Source of the DNA: UBA1351 sp965140555
GTDB taxonomy: Bacteria > Bacillota > Clostridia > Lachnospirales > Vallitaleaceae
Assembly (NCBI GenBank): GCA_965140555.1
Contig: OZ223259.1
Location: forward strand, 2,418,001-2,482,000
Reading direction: 5' to 3'
Length of the DNA stretch: 64,000 nucleotides
The notes beneath the pieces were generated by a model that saw nothing but the letters and a program-made list of their open reading frames with translations, was not told the origin of the DNA and made no database searches. Shown in pieces: positions 1 through 9,400 of the stretch; positions within the stretch are counted from its first letter, which is position 1, and each line of letters begins with the position of its first letter. The translations under genes were made by a program, and so were the position numbers.

Positions 1-2
1 CA

Positions 3-194
3 TCGGTTTTCCTAGAACCCCATTTAACCAATGTGATTGCTTATCGAACGGTAGTAGAAGGATTGAACATTGGCGCGTGGGTTGCTTTATGGGAAATTTT
101 TACCATTCTTTTCTTTGATATAAATAAATTAAACCTTAAGATCAAGCACTATAAGCGATTGCAAGAGGTGTCCATTCGCTATACGATGCGATAA
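3..194 (+). CDS. C-terminal fragment of a small membrane protein
   Basis: The window opens inside a reading frame that stays open for 63 codons to a TAA at 192-194. It contains a hydrophobic stretch (GLNIGAWVALWEIFTILFF) followed by a basic tail (KLNLKIKHYKRLQEVSIRY), which is the look of the last transmembrane helix and cytoplasmic tail of an inner membrane protein. The start lies outside the window, so length and family cannot be judged. It converges with the minus-strand DUF4865 gene, whose stop is one base away, so the two 3' ends abut with no room for a separate terminator. No function is assigned. Confidence 0.5.
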   Translation, partial: SVFLEPHLTNVIAYRTVVEGLNIGAWVALWEIFTILFFDINKLNLKIKHYKRLQEVSIRYTMR

Positions 195-195
195 C

Positions 196-750
196 CTATT
201 CGTGTTCGCCGGATAGGTGTAAAATTTCAAAAAGTTTATCCCCTGTAGAATACGTCGGAGCTGTTTCGTAGAAATAGAGTTCGGCGTATTGCCATTTATC
301 CGGGTTATAGACGAGAATTTTGCCTAATGGTAAGGCGTCTGATGCAAGGTGAGTTTTCGTGAGGGTATAGGAAGGGCTTGACATGGAGTCGGAGGGGGTT
401 ATTGCATGTTCTAAAATGAGGACATAGCGACTCTTATGAATGGATTCCTTATCTATAGTAATATCATAGGGAATGCCGATGGCAATATGTTGCCAACCGA
501 AAGAGCGAAGAATATTGTCATAGAAACCGTCAAAAATAAATTGATTCATACCCTCTTGTTTTTCCCAGAGATAAAAGGGAGCATAACGATTTTTGGCACC
601 CGTTTCTTCATTGTTTTCTTGAATAAGATAGGCTTTCATGAGTAAATCGGGGAACCCGTCCGTTTTATGTCCATTATGATGAACCCGTTGGCGAATGGTC
701 GTCATATCGAAATCGTCAGGAAGTTGAATGGTATATTGCATAGCAATCAT
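196..750 (-). CDS. DUF4865 family protein
   Basis: This is a soluble protein of about 184 residues that resembles the DUF4865 family, in which a MIAMQY start, a DFPDLLMKAYLI-type segment, a YAPFYLW motif and a GMNQFIFDGFYDNI-type segment are recognisable. The molecular function of the family is unknown. I chose the ATG at 748-750 because AGAAGG lies just upstream and the family characteristically begins MIAMQY. An in-frame upstream ATG at 816 would add 22 low-complexity residues. It is divergent from a LysR-type regulator about 130 bp away. DUF4865 genes are often found beside such regulators, so it is probably a target of that regulator (inference). Confidence 0.75.
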   Translation of the reverse strand: MIAMQYTIQLPDDFDMTTIRQRVHHNGHKTDGFPDLLMKAYLIQENNEETGAKNRYAPFYLWEKQEGMNQFIFDGFYDNILRSFGWQHIAIGIPYDITIDKESIHKSRYVLILEHAITPSDSMSSPSYTLTKTHLASDALPLGKILVYNPDKWQYAELYFYETAPTYSTGDKLFEILHLSGEHE

Positions 751-882
751 GGTAAAACCTTCTTTCTGTGATGGGGGAGTTGTTGTGTTATCTTTATTAT
801 ACAAGAGGTAATTCATTGTGTATAATAGTCAGTAATGATGCTTGATATCAGTTTAAATGATACATGTCAAGGAGGTGCAGGA

Positions 883-1755
883 ATGGAAAGTCAAGAGTTG
901 AGAGTTTTCTTGGAAGTGGCGAAATATCAATCCATGTCTAAAGCGGCGGAGATTTTAGGCTATGTGCAACCGAATGTAACGGGTCGGATTAAAAAGCTAG
1001 AAGAAGAGCTTGGTTGCCTTTTATTCGAACGACACAGTCGAGGGGTAACCTTAACAAGGGACGGGGAGCGTCTACGAAAAGAGAGTGAGAGGATAATAAA
1101 GGAATTAGATGGATTAGTAAAGAAGTTTGTCATAGACGATGGTATAAAGAAACCATTTGTTATAGGAACGACACAAAGCATTGCGGGGTATCTATTGCCT
1201 CAAGTGGTTATAGACTTAAGGCGTAAGTCTATGTCTAGGGAGATACGAATTATAACGGATCATCAAGAATTCATGCAAGAACGATTAGATACGAAAGCCA
1301 TCGATCTGTTAATTACGAATCGACGGAATTTCTTTGAACGTGCGCGCTGTATAGGCAACTATCGTGAAGAATTGGTTCTCATCGGACCTTCCCAATGTAA
1401 AGGTATAGACGATATGAAGGCGATTCCGATTATTGTGAATAGTTTGAAAAGTTGTCCTTATCGCCAGACATTAATGGAGTGGATGGTGGAAGAGGGGGAA
1501 GGGGATAGGATTGATAGTAAAGTTGAAGTCGATACCCTAGAATCGATGATTCAAACGGTTGCATTAGGTGGTGGGATTGCCTTGTTACCTAAAGGTGCTG
1601 TTGCCAATCGAAAGGATATAACGACGGTTTATGTTCGGGGGTTACAACGAACGACTCTTTCTATATGGACGCAAGAGGGAGAGGGGAGTTCTGTAGAAAG
1701 ACAGAAGATTATAGAGGAATGTTTGGAAAAAATAGCGCAGATTTTGGGAGAGTAG
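883..1755 (+). CDS. LysR-type transcriptional regulator
   Basis: A 290-residue LysR-family protein. It has an N-terminal winged helix-turn-helix (roughly residues 1-60, with ELRVFLEVAKYQSMSKAAE and the FERHSRGVTLT wing) followed by a periplasmic-binding-like effector domain from about residue 90. I chose the ATG at 883 because AAGGAGGTG lies 5-13 bases upstream; an earlier in-frame ATG at 835 has no such site. It is transcribed away from the DUF4865 gene, the usual geometry for a LysR regulator and its target. The effector is unknown. The C-terminal domain ends at the normal length for the family, so the gene appears intact. Confidence 0.88.
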   Translation: MESQELRVFLEVAKYQSMSKAAEILGYVQPNVTGRIKKLEEELGCLLFERHSRGVTLTRDGERLRKESERIIKELDGLVKKFVIDDGIKKPFVIGTTQSIAGYLLPQVVIDLRRKSMSREIRIITDHQEFMQERLDTKAIDLLITNRRNFFERARCIGNYREELVLIGPSQCKGIDDMKAIPIIVNSLKSCPYRQTLMEWMVEEGEGDRIDSKVEVDTLESMIQTVALGGGIALLPKGAVANRKDITTVYVRGLQRTTLSIWTQEGEGSSVERQKIIEECLEKIAQILGE

Positions 1756-1778
1756 ACCGTGTGGAATCAATATTGGAT

Positions 1779-1807
1779 TTGACAAATGATAACTTACGAT
1801 GTAAATT
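1779..1807 (+). promoter_or_regulatory. Probable sigma-A promoter of the GntR/LacI regulator
   Basis: TTGACA at 1779-1784 is followed after 17 bases by TAAATT at 1802-1807, roughly 80 bases ahead of the GTG start at 1885. The -35 is perfect and the -10 is weak. The candidate operator at 1838-1857 lies downstream of the expected start point, which fits autorepression. Confidence 0.5.
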
Positions 1808-1837
1808 ATATATATCAAATAAAGAATATGTAAAATT

Positions 1838-1857
1838 AGATATATAAAGTGACATAT
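1838..1857 (+). promoter_or_regulatory. Candidate operator shared with the mannosidase operon promoter
   Basis: The 20-bp sequence AGATATATAAAGTGACATAT recurs at 3114-3133 as AGATATATAATATGACATGT (17 of 20 identical). One copy lies in the leader of the regulator gene and the other over the -10 of the transport operon it precedes. Shared elements at a local regulator and its adjacent operon are typical of the regulator's own binding site. This is inferred from position and repetition only. Confidence 0.5.
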
Positions 1858-1884
1858 CAAATAATGTAGAATTGAGGTCATGAT

Positions 1885-3000
1885 GTGAAGAGTAAGTTGC
1901 TGTATGAACAAATTGCAGATGCATTGAAAGAGAAAATATGTAATGGGGAGTATGTGAAAGATGAGCGGTTGCCGACAGAAAGTGACTTGGCAGATCAATT
2001 TAATGTAAGTCGAATTACATCTAAACGCGCGTTAGAAGAATTAAAAAAAGAAGGTCTTATCTACCGAGTTCGAGGTAGTGGGAGTTTTGTCAGTGAAATA
2101 GCAGATTATAAGAAGCGTAATAAGGAGGCTATTGTTAATAACGGAGCTAAGGCAACGGCTATTATTATGCCCCATCATGTAACTGAAAGTAGTTTTGCTA
2201 AATCCATAACAGGGGCTGTAAGAGCCTTTGAAAAAGCAGGCTTTTATAGTGTGGTACATAGTGGTGTAAAGAGTTCAGAGGATGAACGACGTATTATATC
2301 GAAGATGTATGACGATGGTATAAAGGGCATTATTTACTACCCTGTGTCAGATAGAGAAAATTATAGTCTGCTGAATAGTCTGTATCTAGAAAACTATCCG
2401 ATTGTAACCATTGATAAGTACTTTGAAAGTCTGCCGATTAGTAATGTGGTGGCGGACAATTATAACGGCGGCTATATTGCGGCCAAATATTTGAGTAAGT
2501 TAGGGCACAGTCGTATTGGGTTTGTATCGGATCTCTCGATTGAGAGTACAACATCCATTCGAAACCGCTACTTTGGCTATGCAAAAGCCCTGCGGGATGA
2601 AGGACTTATGGAAGAAGAAGAATTTCTCACCATGGGTTTTACCGATGAATATCATCGGAAATATAATGATAAAGTATATAAAGATATTGCCCATAAGATG
2701 GTTCGTGCTAAAATTACAGGCGTTGTTGCTGTGAATGATTTAGTGGGCGCTTATCTTCTCAAAGCTGCTATAGATTGTGGAATATCTGTACCGGATGAAT
2801 TATCTATTATTGGATTTGATGATTTGGAGATGTCCAAACATTTGCAAGTTCCGTTGACGACCATCAAGCAAGATTTTTCTGAGATTGGCCGAAAAGCAGC
2901 GGAACTTGTTATCAAAAAAATGGGGGCCTCAGAATATGACTATGAACAAATAAAGTTACCGGTTACAATCATTGAGAGAGACTCTTGTGCAAAACGATAG
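1885..3000 (+). CDS. GntR-LacI hybrid transcriptional regulator (AraR type)
   Basis: A 371-residue regulator with a GntR-type winged helix at the N terminus (residues 1-72, including LPTESDLADQFNVSRITSKRA at the recognition helix region) joined to a LacI-type sugar-sensing domain (from about residue 85 to the end, with the AVNDLVGAYLLKAA and LSIIGFDDLEMS signatures). This architecture is that of Bacillus AraR, a sugar-induced repressor. The start is GTG with GAGGT upstream. It sits directly upstream of a sugar importer/alpha-mannosidase operon, so it probably represses that operon until a mannose-containing sugar binds. The inducer is not determinable. A strong terminator follows at 3025. Confidence 0.9.
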   Translation: MKSKLLYEQIADALKEKICNGEYVKDERLPTESDLADQFNVSRITSKRALEELKKEGLIYRVRGSGSFVSEIADYKKRNKEAIVNNGAKATAIIMPHHVTESSFAKSITGAVRAFEKAGFYSVVHSGVKSSEDERRIISKMYDDGIKGIIYYPVSDRENYSLLNSLYLENYPIVTIDKYFESLPISNVVADNYNGGYIAAKYLSKLGHSRIGFVSDLSIESTTSIRNRYFGYAKALRDEGLMEEEEFLTMGFTDEYHRKYNDKVYKDIAHKMVRAKITGVVAVNDLVGAYLLKAAIDCGISVPDELSIIGFDDLEMSKHLQVPLTTIKQDFSEIGRKAAELVIKKMGASEYDYEQIKLPVTIIERDSCAKR

Positions 3001-3024
3001 AAAGTATTCTTCGTGAATATGTAA

Positions 3025-3053
3025 GAAGATCAAGATATTGATCTTCTTTTTTT
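3025..3053 (+). terminator. Rho-independent terminator after the GntR/LacI regulator
   Basis: GAAGATCAA at 3025-3033 pairs perfectly with TTGATCTTC at 3038-3046 over a GATA loop and is followed by seven T. It separates the regulator transcript from the transport operon. Confidence 0.9.
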
Positions 3054-3095
3054 GTGCTTTTTTCAAAATTAAGTATAGATAATATATGTAATTTG

Positions 3096-3124
3096 TTGAC
3101 AACGTGTATAAAAAGATATATAAT
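3096..3124 (+). promoter_or_regulatory. Consensus promoter of the importer/alpha-mannosidase operon
   Basis: TTGACA (3096-3101), a 17-base spacer and TATAAT (3119-3124) give a perfect sigma-A promoter about 90 bp before the lipoprotein gene. Confidence 0.85.
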
Positions 3125-3133
3125 ATGACATGT
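3114..3133 (+). promoter_or_regulatory. Second copy of the candidate GntR/LacI operator, over the -10
   Basis: AGATATATAATATGACATGT overlaps the -10 hexamer of this consensus promoter, an ideal position for repression. It matches the element in front of the regulator gene (1838-1857) at 17 of 20 positions. Confidence 0.5.
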
Positions 3134-3213
3134 AAATTGGATGAAATCACATATATAAGCATAATTAAATATGTTTAATTTATATGTGGAATAAAAAACT
3201 AGGAGGAAAAACA

Positions 3214-4575
3214 ATGAAAAAAGTAGTGGGATTAGTTTTACTTATGGCAATTGTCATTTCTGGTTGTGGAGCAGGTAATGGAGGAGGTACCGGTGATACG
3301 TCGAGTGAGAAGACGGAAAGCGGGAGTAATACCGTAGACAGCAAGGATAACGTCGTCGTCAATGTAACTTATAAAGAAGTGGATGGCTATGACGCGTGGC
3401 TAGAGGCAGCTAAAGCAGAATATGAAAAGACATATCCGGGTAGAACCGTTGAATTATCCAGAATGTCGAGCAACGAAGGGGACTATAATACGAAGACATC
3501 CCTTATGCTTCAATCGGATGATAGTATTGACGTAATGATTGTAGATAGTTTCTTGGCACCATCCTTGGTAGCATCAGAAGGTTTGGCAGAACTTCCTGTG
3601 GATAGTTGGTCCGATTGGGCTGAGCAGTATCCGGATAATGTTAAAGACGGCATGACGTTTGATGGAAAAGTATATGCGATTCCTTATACAACAGATACAC
3701 GTGGCTTGTATTACAATAAAAAAATATTCGAAGAAGTCGGCATTGATATGCCATGGGAACCTAAGAGTTGGCAAGAGGTTTTAGACACGGTAGAAGTCTT
3801 GCATGAAGCAGGGATTGAGTATCCGATTTGGATGAACGGTTCGAAAGCTCAAGGTGAAGGAACAACGATGCAGACCTTTGAAATGCTTCTAGCAGGAACG
3901 GATGATTGGTTGTATGAAGATGGGAAATGGGTTGTTACATCAGATGGATTAAAAGATTCCTTAGGATTCCTGGAATCCATTCAAACGATGGGGATATATG
4001 ACAATACGGAATTGGCAACGATGTTAGATGCCAACAGCTGGCAAGTATTGAATCAAAAATTTCCGGAAAGTAAAGAAGTAGCGATCTGTTTGGATGGGAA
4101 CTGGAAAAGTGGTGACTGGATGAAGGCACTTCCGGACGCTTATGAAGAAACGATTGCAATAACACCTATGCCAAATCGTGATGGTGATGGTTATGCATCT
4201 ATGAGTGGTGGATGGACTATGGCAATTAGCGATATGTCCGATGTCAAAGAAGAAGGTTTTGACTTTATCAAAATAGCATTGAATAAAAAGAACATATTGG
4301 AATTTACGTTAGCCGGTGGTGATATGGCAGTACGTAAAGACGTTGCTCAAGATCAGGCATATATTGATCAGAATATCTATCGAGCAGCGATGACAAGCTA
4401 TACAGAATTTACTAAGTTCAGACCGGGAGTTGAAGCTTATCCGGCAGTGTCAATTGAAATTCAATCAGCAGTAGAATCGGTTATAACCGGTCAGGCAACA
4501 GCAGAAGAGGCGATGGAAACCTATGCTAAAAATGTCGAGTCTATTGTTGGTGACGGGGAATATGTCCAAAAGTAA
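3214..4575 (+). CDS. Sugar ABC transporter substrate-binding lipoprotein
   Basis: A 453-residue extracellular sugar-binding protein (family 1 solute-binding type). The N terminus MKKVVGLVLLMAIVISGCG is a lipoprotein signal peptide with the lipobox cysteine in ISGC, followed by a Gly/Ser/Thr-rich linker. The body has the family hallmarks of an N-terminal lobe containing MIVDSFLAPSLV and a GGWTMAIS segment in the C lobe. I chose the ATG at 3214 because AGGAGG lies 7-12 bases upstream. It is the first gene of an operon with two permeases and a GH38 alpha-mannosidase, so the ligand is plausibly a mannose-containing oligosaccharide. No ATPase gene is nearby, as is usual when a shared MsmX-type ATPase serves several importers. 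Confidence 0.9.
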   Translation: MKKVVGLVLLMAIVISGCGAGNGGGTGDTSSEKTESGSNTVDSKDNVVVNVTYKEVDGYDAWLEAAKAEYEKTYPGRTVELSRMSSNEGDYNTKTSLMLQSDDSIDVMIVDSFLAPSLVASEGLAELPVDSWSDWAEQYPDNVKDGMTFDGKVYAIPYTTDTRGLYYNKKIFEEVGIDMPWEPKSWQEVLDTVEVLHEAGIEYPIWMNGSKAQGEGTTMQTFEMLLAGTDDWLYEDGKWVVTSDGLKDSLGFLESIQTMGIYDNTELATMLDANSWQVLNQKFPESKEVAICLDGNWKSGDWMKALPDAYEETIAITPMPNRDGDGYASMSGGWTMAISDMSDVKEEGFDFIKIALNKKNILEFTLAGGDMAVRKDVAQDQAYIDQNIYRAAMTSYTEFTKFRPGVEAYPAVSIEIQSAVESVITGQATAEEAMETYAKNVESIVGDGEYVQK

Positions 4576-4582
4576 GTAGATA

Positions 4583-4612
4583 ACATGGGGAGCTTTTGCT
4601 CCCTATGTTTTA
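4583..4612 (+). terminator. Intra-operon hairpin after the binding-protein gene
   Basis: ACATGGGGAGC at 4583-4593 pairs with GCTCCCTATGT at 4598-4608 (one G-T pair) around TTTT, followed by TTTTA. A leaky terminator or 3'-stabilising hairpin here would let the binding protein be made in excess of the permeases, a common arrangement. Confidence 0.6.
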
Positions 4613-4623
4613 TGGAGGTTATC

Positions 4624-5497
4624 ATGGCAAAAAAAACAAAAATGAAAACAACGTTACTCTTTCTCTTGCCGTCCTTTCTCCTTATTTTCGTGTTTTTTGC
4701 ACTCCCTGTGTTTGTAACGATTTTTTATTCGTTTACCAATAAAACATTAGTAGGTGCCAAGGCCGTCCATTGGGATTTCGTCGGTTTAGAGAATTATACA
4801 TTTATGTTCTCGGACGAACGGTTTTTTTACATCCATGCTCAATACCATTGTGTTTCTTTTTTTCTCTGCGCTTGTAGGGCAGCAAGTATTGGGTTTTGCT
4901 TTAGCGTATATGATGGAAAAGAAAAATGCCTTTATTCGACGATTTGTCGGAACGGCAGTTCTTCTTGGATGGGTGACACCGGAAGTCGTTGTATCCTTTA
5001 TATTCTTTGCCTTTTTGAATACAGAAGGATCATTGAATAGTTTTTTGGGAGTGTTTGGTGTAGGGCCTGTTGCTTGGTTGTATGATCACGCTATGGTAGC
5101 TATTATATTTGCAAATATCTGGCGAGGAACAGCATTTTCTATGTTGATTTTTCAATCGGCTTTAGGAAATGTTAGTGATAGTATTAAGGAAGCGGCACGT
5201 ATTGACGGTGCCAATATATTCCAAATACTTTTCCGTATTATTATTCCGTTGATTTCAGGGTCGATCGTTACGAATACCATACTCATCACCCTCCAAACCA
5301 TTGGATTGTTTGGTTTGATCTATGCATTGACCGGTGGAGGACCTGGATTTGATACAACAACGGTGCCGATTTATATGTATAATAAAGCCTTTTCGGCCTA
5401 TCAACTAGGTTATGGAACAGCAATGGCCATTGTGCTCGTTATATTCGGTATGATTATGAGTCTTTTCTATATGAAGAGTTTCAAACGAAGTCAGTAA
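4624..5497 (+). pseudogene. Sugar ABC permease 1, frameshifted at a T7 run
   Basis: This is a MalF-type permease split between two frames. The first part starts at the ATG at 4624 (GGAGG upstream) and encodes MAKKTKMKTTLLFLLPSF, the first membrane helix and DFVGLENYTFMFSDERFF. The frame is then lost at seven T (4822-4828). The rest, from TSMLNTIVFLFF to the end at 5497, is in the +1 frame and contains the EAA loop (KEAARIDGANIFQILFRIIIPL) and all remaining helices. With six T the two parts join into a normal permease of about 290 residues. The rest of the gene is undamaged, so a sequencing error, phase variation or recoding are as likely as true decay. Confidence 0.85.
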
Positions 5498-5563
5498 GTG
5501 TGATGACGTGAGAGGGAATACAAGAAGATGAGTCCCTTGGATAAATGAAAGGATGCGTACAAC

Positions 5564-6397
5564 GTGAATATGAATCAATTGAAAAAGAAAATATCTAAAT
5601 ACAGTCAGTATGTAGTTTTGATTGTGATTGCATTAATTTTTATATGGCCGATGCTATGGTTGCTCTTTGCTTCGCTGGATAAAACGGGACCGTTAACGAT
5701 CAAGATTCCGGATCAAGTTACGTTGGATAATTACCGAGAAGTATTGTCCAATCCTATGAATTTCAGAGCTTTCTTAAATAGCTTTATTATCTCGTTTAGT
5801 CAAGCGACAATGGTTGTCATATTAGCCATTCTTGCCTCCTATCCGTTATCGCGTTTTGAAATACGCGGGAAATCTAAAATTATGTATTCCATTTTATTTT
5901 TGAATGGTCTACCGATTACGGCAATTATGGTACCCGTATATATGGTTTTCTTTCGTTTGCATATTACCAACTCGTTGATTTCGACGACGCTCTTTTTGGT
6001 GGCGACAGCACTTCCCTATAGTATATGGATGATGAAGAATTTTATGGATGACGTTCCTAAAACGTTAGAGGAAGCGGCGTGGATTGACGGGGCCGGTGTT
6101 TTTCAAACGATCTTGCATGTTATATTTCCGGTTATACTTCCGGGAGTCTTTGTCGTCTTCATCTTTACATTTTCAGGAAGTTGGGGGAATTTCTTCGTTC
6201 CTTTTATCCTGTTAAGTTCAGTTGAGAAAATTCCTGCTGCCGTATCTATTTATCAGTTTTTTGGAGCCCATGGTTCGGTTGTGTATGGACAGTTGGCAGC
6301 ATTTTCCCTACTCTATACATTACCTATAGCGGCATTGTACTATATTTCACAACGTTTTATGTCACAAGGCTTTGCCTTAGGTGGCGCAATCAAATAG
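5564..6397 (+). CDS. Sugar ABC permease 2 (MalG type)
   Basis: A 277-residue inner membrane permease with six predicted helices. The EAA loop LEEAAWIDGAGVFQTILHVI (about residues 168-187) contacts the ATPase. The C terminus MSQGFALGGAIK is typical of MalG-like proteins. Translation probably begins at GTG 5564, which is 9-10 bases after AAAGGATG; an in-frame ATG at 5570 is the alternative. It pairs with the frameshifted permease upstream and is translationally close to the mannosidase gene, which starts 11 bases after its stop codon with its AGGAGG overlapping this stop. Confidence 0.9.
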   Translation: MNMNQLKKKISKYSQYVVLIVIALIFIWPMLWLLFASLDKTGPLTIKIPDQVTLDNYREVLSNPMNFRAFLNSFIISFSQATMVVILAILASYPLSRFEIRGKSKIMYSILFLNGLPITAIMVPVYMVFFRLHITNSLISTTLFLVATALPYSIWMMKNFMDDVPKTLEEAAWIDGAGVFQTILHVIFPVILPGVFVVFIFTFSGSWGNFFVPFILLSSVEKIPAAVSIYQFFGAHGSVVYGQLAAFSLLYTLPIAALYYISQRFMSQGFALGGAIK

Positions 6398-6407
6398 GAG
6401 GACTTGT

Positions 6408-9400
6408 ATGGATGCAACATTTTTTTATCTAGACCAAATGCATAAACGATTGACGGCTCTTAGGGAGCTTCGATATCGAAATAAACGCTTCATTCATCAA
6501 TTTGCACAAGAGGTGGGTGAGAATAAGTGTGTGAACCCTCAACCACCAACGTATGCCGGAAACAATACCATTGACTTAGGGGACTTTTGGTCCGGTCGGG
6601 ATGCCTATTTGTGGCTACATCATGAGATGGAAATACCTCAAGCTTGGAAGGATGAAACCGTTGTCGGTGTGTTTGATTTTGGTATAACAGGTATTGGGAA
6701 TAATTCCTCTTTTGAGTCCATGTTATATCTTGATGGGAAAGAATTTCAAGGTGTGGATACAAATCATCAAGAGGTGTTTTTCCCTTTAGAATTAGCGGGC
6801 AGCAAAGCAATGTTGGATTTTCGCCTATGGAGCGGATTAGAAGGTGGCGGCAAACCACAGACCCAGTATCACCAATTAAAAACTGCATTTATAGCCTGCC
6901 TAGATGAGGCAACAGACGATTTATACTATTTTGGTATGAATCTATTGGAGTCCATTCAGGTGATGGATGAACAAGATCCGATGCGCTACCAACTTCAAAA
7001 CATCCTCGTCGAGACGATGAAATATGTTGATTACACCAATCCGGAATCTGAGTCCTTTTATGAGTCGATTCGTCGGGCTGATGATTATCTGAATCAACAG
7101 CTAAGTCAATGGGAAGGGAAACAAGATATTGATATTACCTGTGTAGGACATACCCATATAGATGTGGCTTGGTTATGGCGTCTTAAGCATACACGGGAGA
7201 AAGCCTCTCGATCGTTTTCAACCGTATTGCGATTAATGGAGCGTTTTGATGAGTACTATTTTCTTCAAACGCAAGCACAACTGTATGATTATATCAAAGA
7301 GGACTTCCCGGAAATATACGAGGCAATTAAGCGTCGCGTAGCGGAAGGAAAATGGGAACCCTCCGGTTCTATGTGGGTAGAAGCAGACTGTAATTTGACG
7401 AGTGGTGAATCTATTGTGCGTCAAATTCTCTATGGAAAGAAGTTTTTTAAAAAGGAATTCAATTATGAGAATACGTTTCTATGGCTACCGGATGTTTTTG
7501 GATATAGTTGGGCATTACCACAGATTTTGAAGAAGTCCGGCATTGATACCTTTATCACGACGAAGATTTCTTGGAATGAAGTGAATCGTATGCCAAACGA
7601 TACCTTCACATGGCGTGGGATTGATGGGTCAGAAGTTTTGACGCATTTTGTAACGACGCCGGATGTAGATTCGACAACTAAATTTTATACCTATAACGGA
7701 AACATAAAGCCTCAGATTGTTAAAGGGATATGGAACAATTATCGGAATAAGGATGTGAATCAATCCCTTCTCCTATCCTACGGATACGGTGATGGTGGGG
7801 GTGGTGTGAACCGAGATATGTTGGAAAATCGCCGCCGTATTGATAAGATTCCGAGTATGCCCCGTACAACAACAGGCAAAGTAACGGACTATCTAAAAAC
7901 GCTTCATTCAACCCTTAATGATACGAAAAATCTGGGGTATCTACCGGTGTGGGACAGTGAATTATATCTGGAGTTCCACCGTGGAACCTATACATCTCAA
8001 GCCTATAACAAGTATATGAACCGGAAGATGGAATTGGCTTATCGAGACGCAGAGATACTATCGGTTATGGAATGGGTAGAAAAAGAGACCAGTAGTGTCT
8101 ATCCGACAACGACGTTGGAGGAAGGGTGGAAGATTATTCTTCGCAACCAGTTCCATGATATTATACCGGGTTCGAGTATTCATGAAGTGTATGAAGATTC
8201 AAGAGAAGAATATACTAAGGCAGCATCTTTAGTAGAGGGGATCCTTCGTGAAAAAGAAGGGAACAATCAAGAAGGTGTTGTGATGAATTCGGCATCATGG
8301 AAACGTTCAGAAGTGATTCGGTGCAATGGGAAAGAAGGCTACGCGTTAATTGATAGTAAGACACATGAAACCTTCCCGATGCAAGACATTGAAGGGGATG
8401 CCTACTATTATGTAGAAGATATGGAGCCGGTAGAACTTCGTAAAGTCTCCTTTGTAAAAGAAGAGAACACGGAGTTAGCAGGACAAGTCCAAAGCGGGTA
8501 TAAGATAGACGATGTTCCTTTTACAGTAGGGGAGCGCTGTTTGGAGACACCCTATAGCAAGATTGAGTGGAATGAACAAGGACAGTTGATAAAAGTATAT
8601 GATAAGACCATTGGGGCCAACATCTTGTCGGGTGCCGGAAATGAATGGCAGATTTTTGAAGATAAGCCTCGAGAATATGATGCGTGGGAATTAGAAGCAA
8701 CGATTGATGATAAGAAGGAAATTATCGATGATTTTGTAGGAAGTGAAGTGATTGCTTGCGGACCGCTCTTAGTGAAGATTCGATTCCGTTGGCTTTATAA
8801 CAAGACAACAATCACGCAAGACCTTATTGCCTACCATCATACAGAACGTATTGACTTTGAGACCTCCGTTGACTGGCAGGAACGAGATAAGGTGATAAAG
8901 GTTGCCTTCCCTGTAGATGTACGTGGGGTGAATGCGCGATACGACATTCAATATGGTTCTGTGGAACGTCCGACCCATCGAAGCACCTCTTGGGATGCGG
9001 CAAAATTTGAAGTTGTCGGGCACCAATGGGCGAACCTGGAGGAAAAAGGCTTAGGTGTTGCTTTGATGAATAACTGCAAGTATGGCTATGATATCAAAGA
9101 CAACGTCATGCGACTAACGGTATTAAAATCAGCGACATTCCCGGATCCAACGGCTGATCAAGGTATGCAATCCTTTACCTATAGTTTGTATGCGCATAAG
9201 GAGGCATGGAATGAATCAAGATTGGTAGAAGAGGCATGGTCTCTAAATGCTCCCCTAAGAGTGGTGGCTGATCGTGGCTTTGATCATCAGGAAAAGCCGT
9301 TCTTTGATATAGACGTTGATGGTGTTATGTTGGATGCAATGAAGAAAACGGAAGATGGGGATAAAATCGTACTCCGATTCCATGAATATCATGGGGGTAA

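Noticed and set aside
3069..3162. Open frames on the minus strand upstream of the lipoprotein gene
   Set aside because: This is an AT-rich promoter region with operator and -10 and no ribosome binding site; the frames arise by chance.
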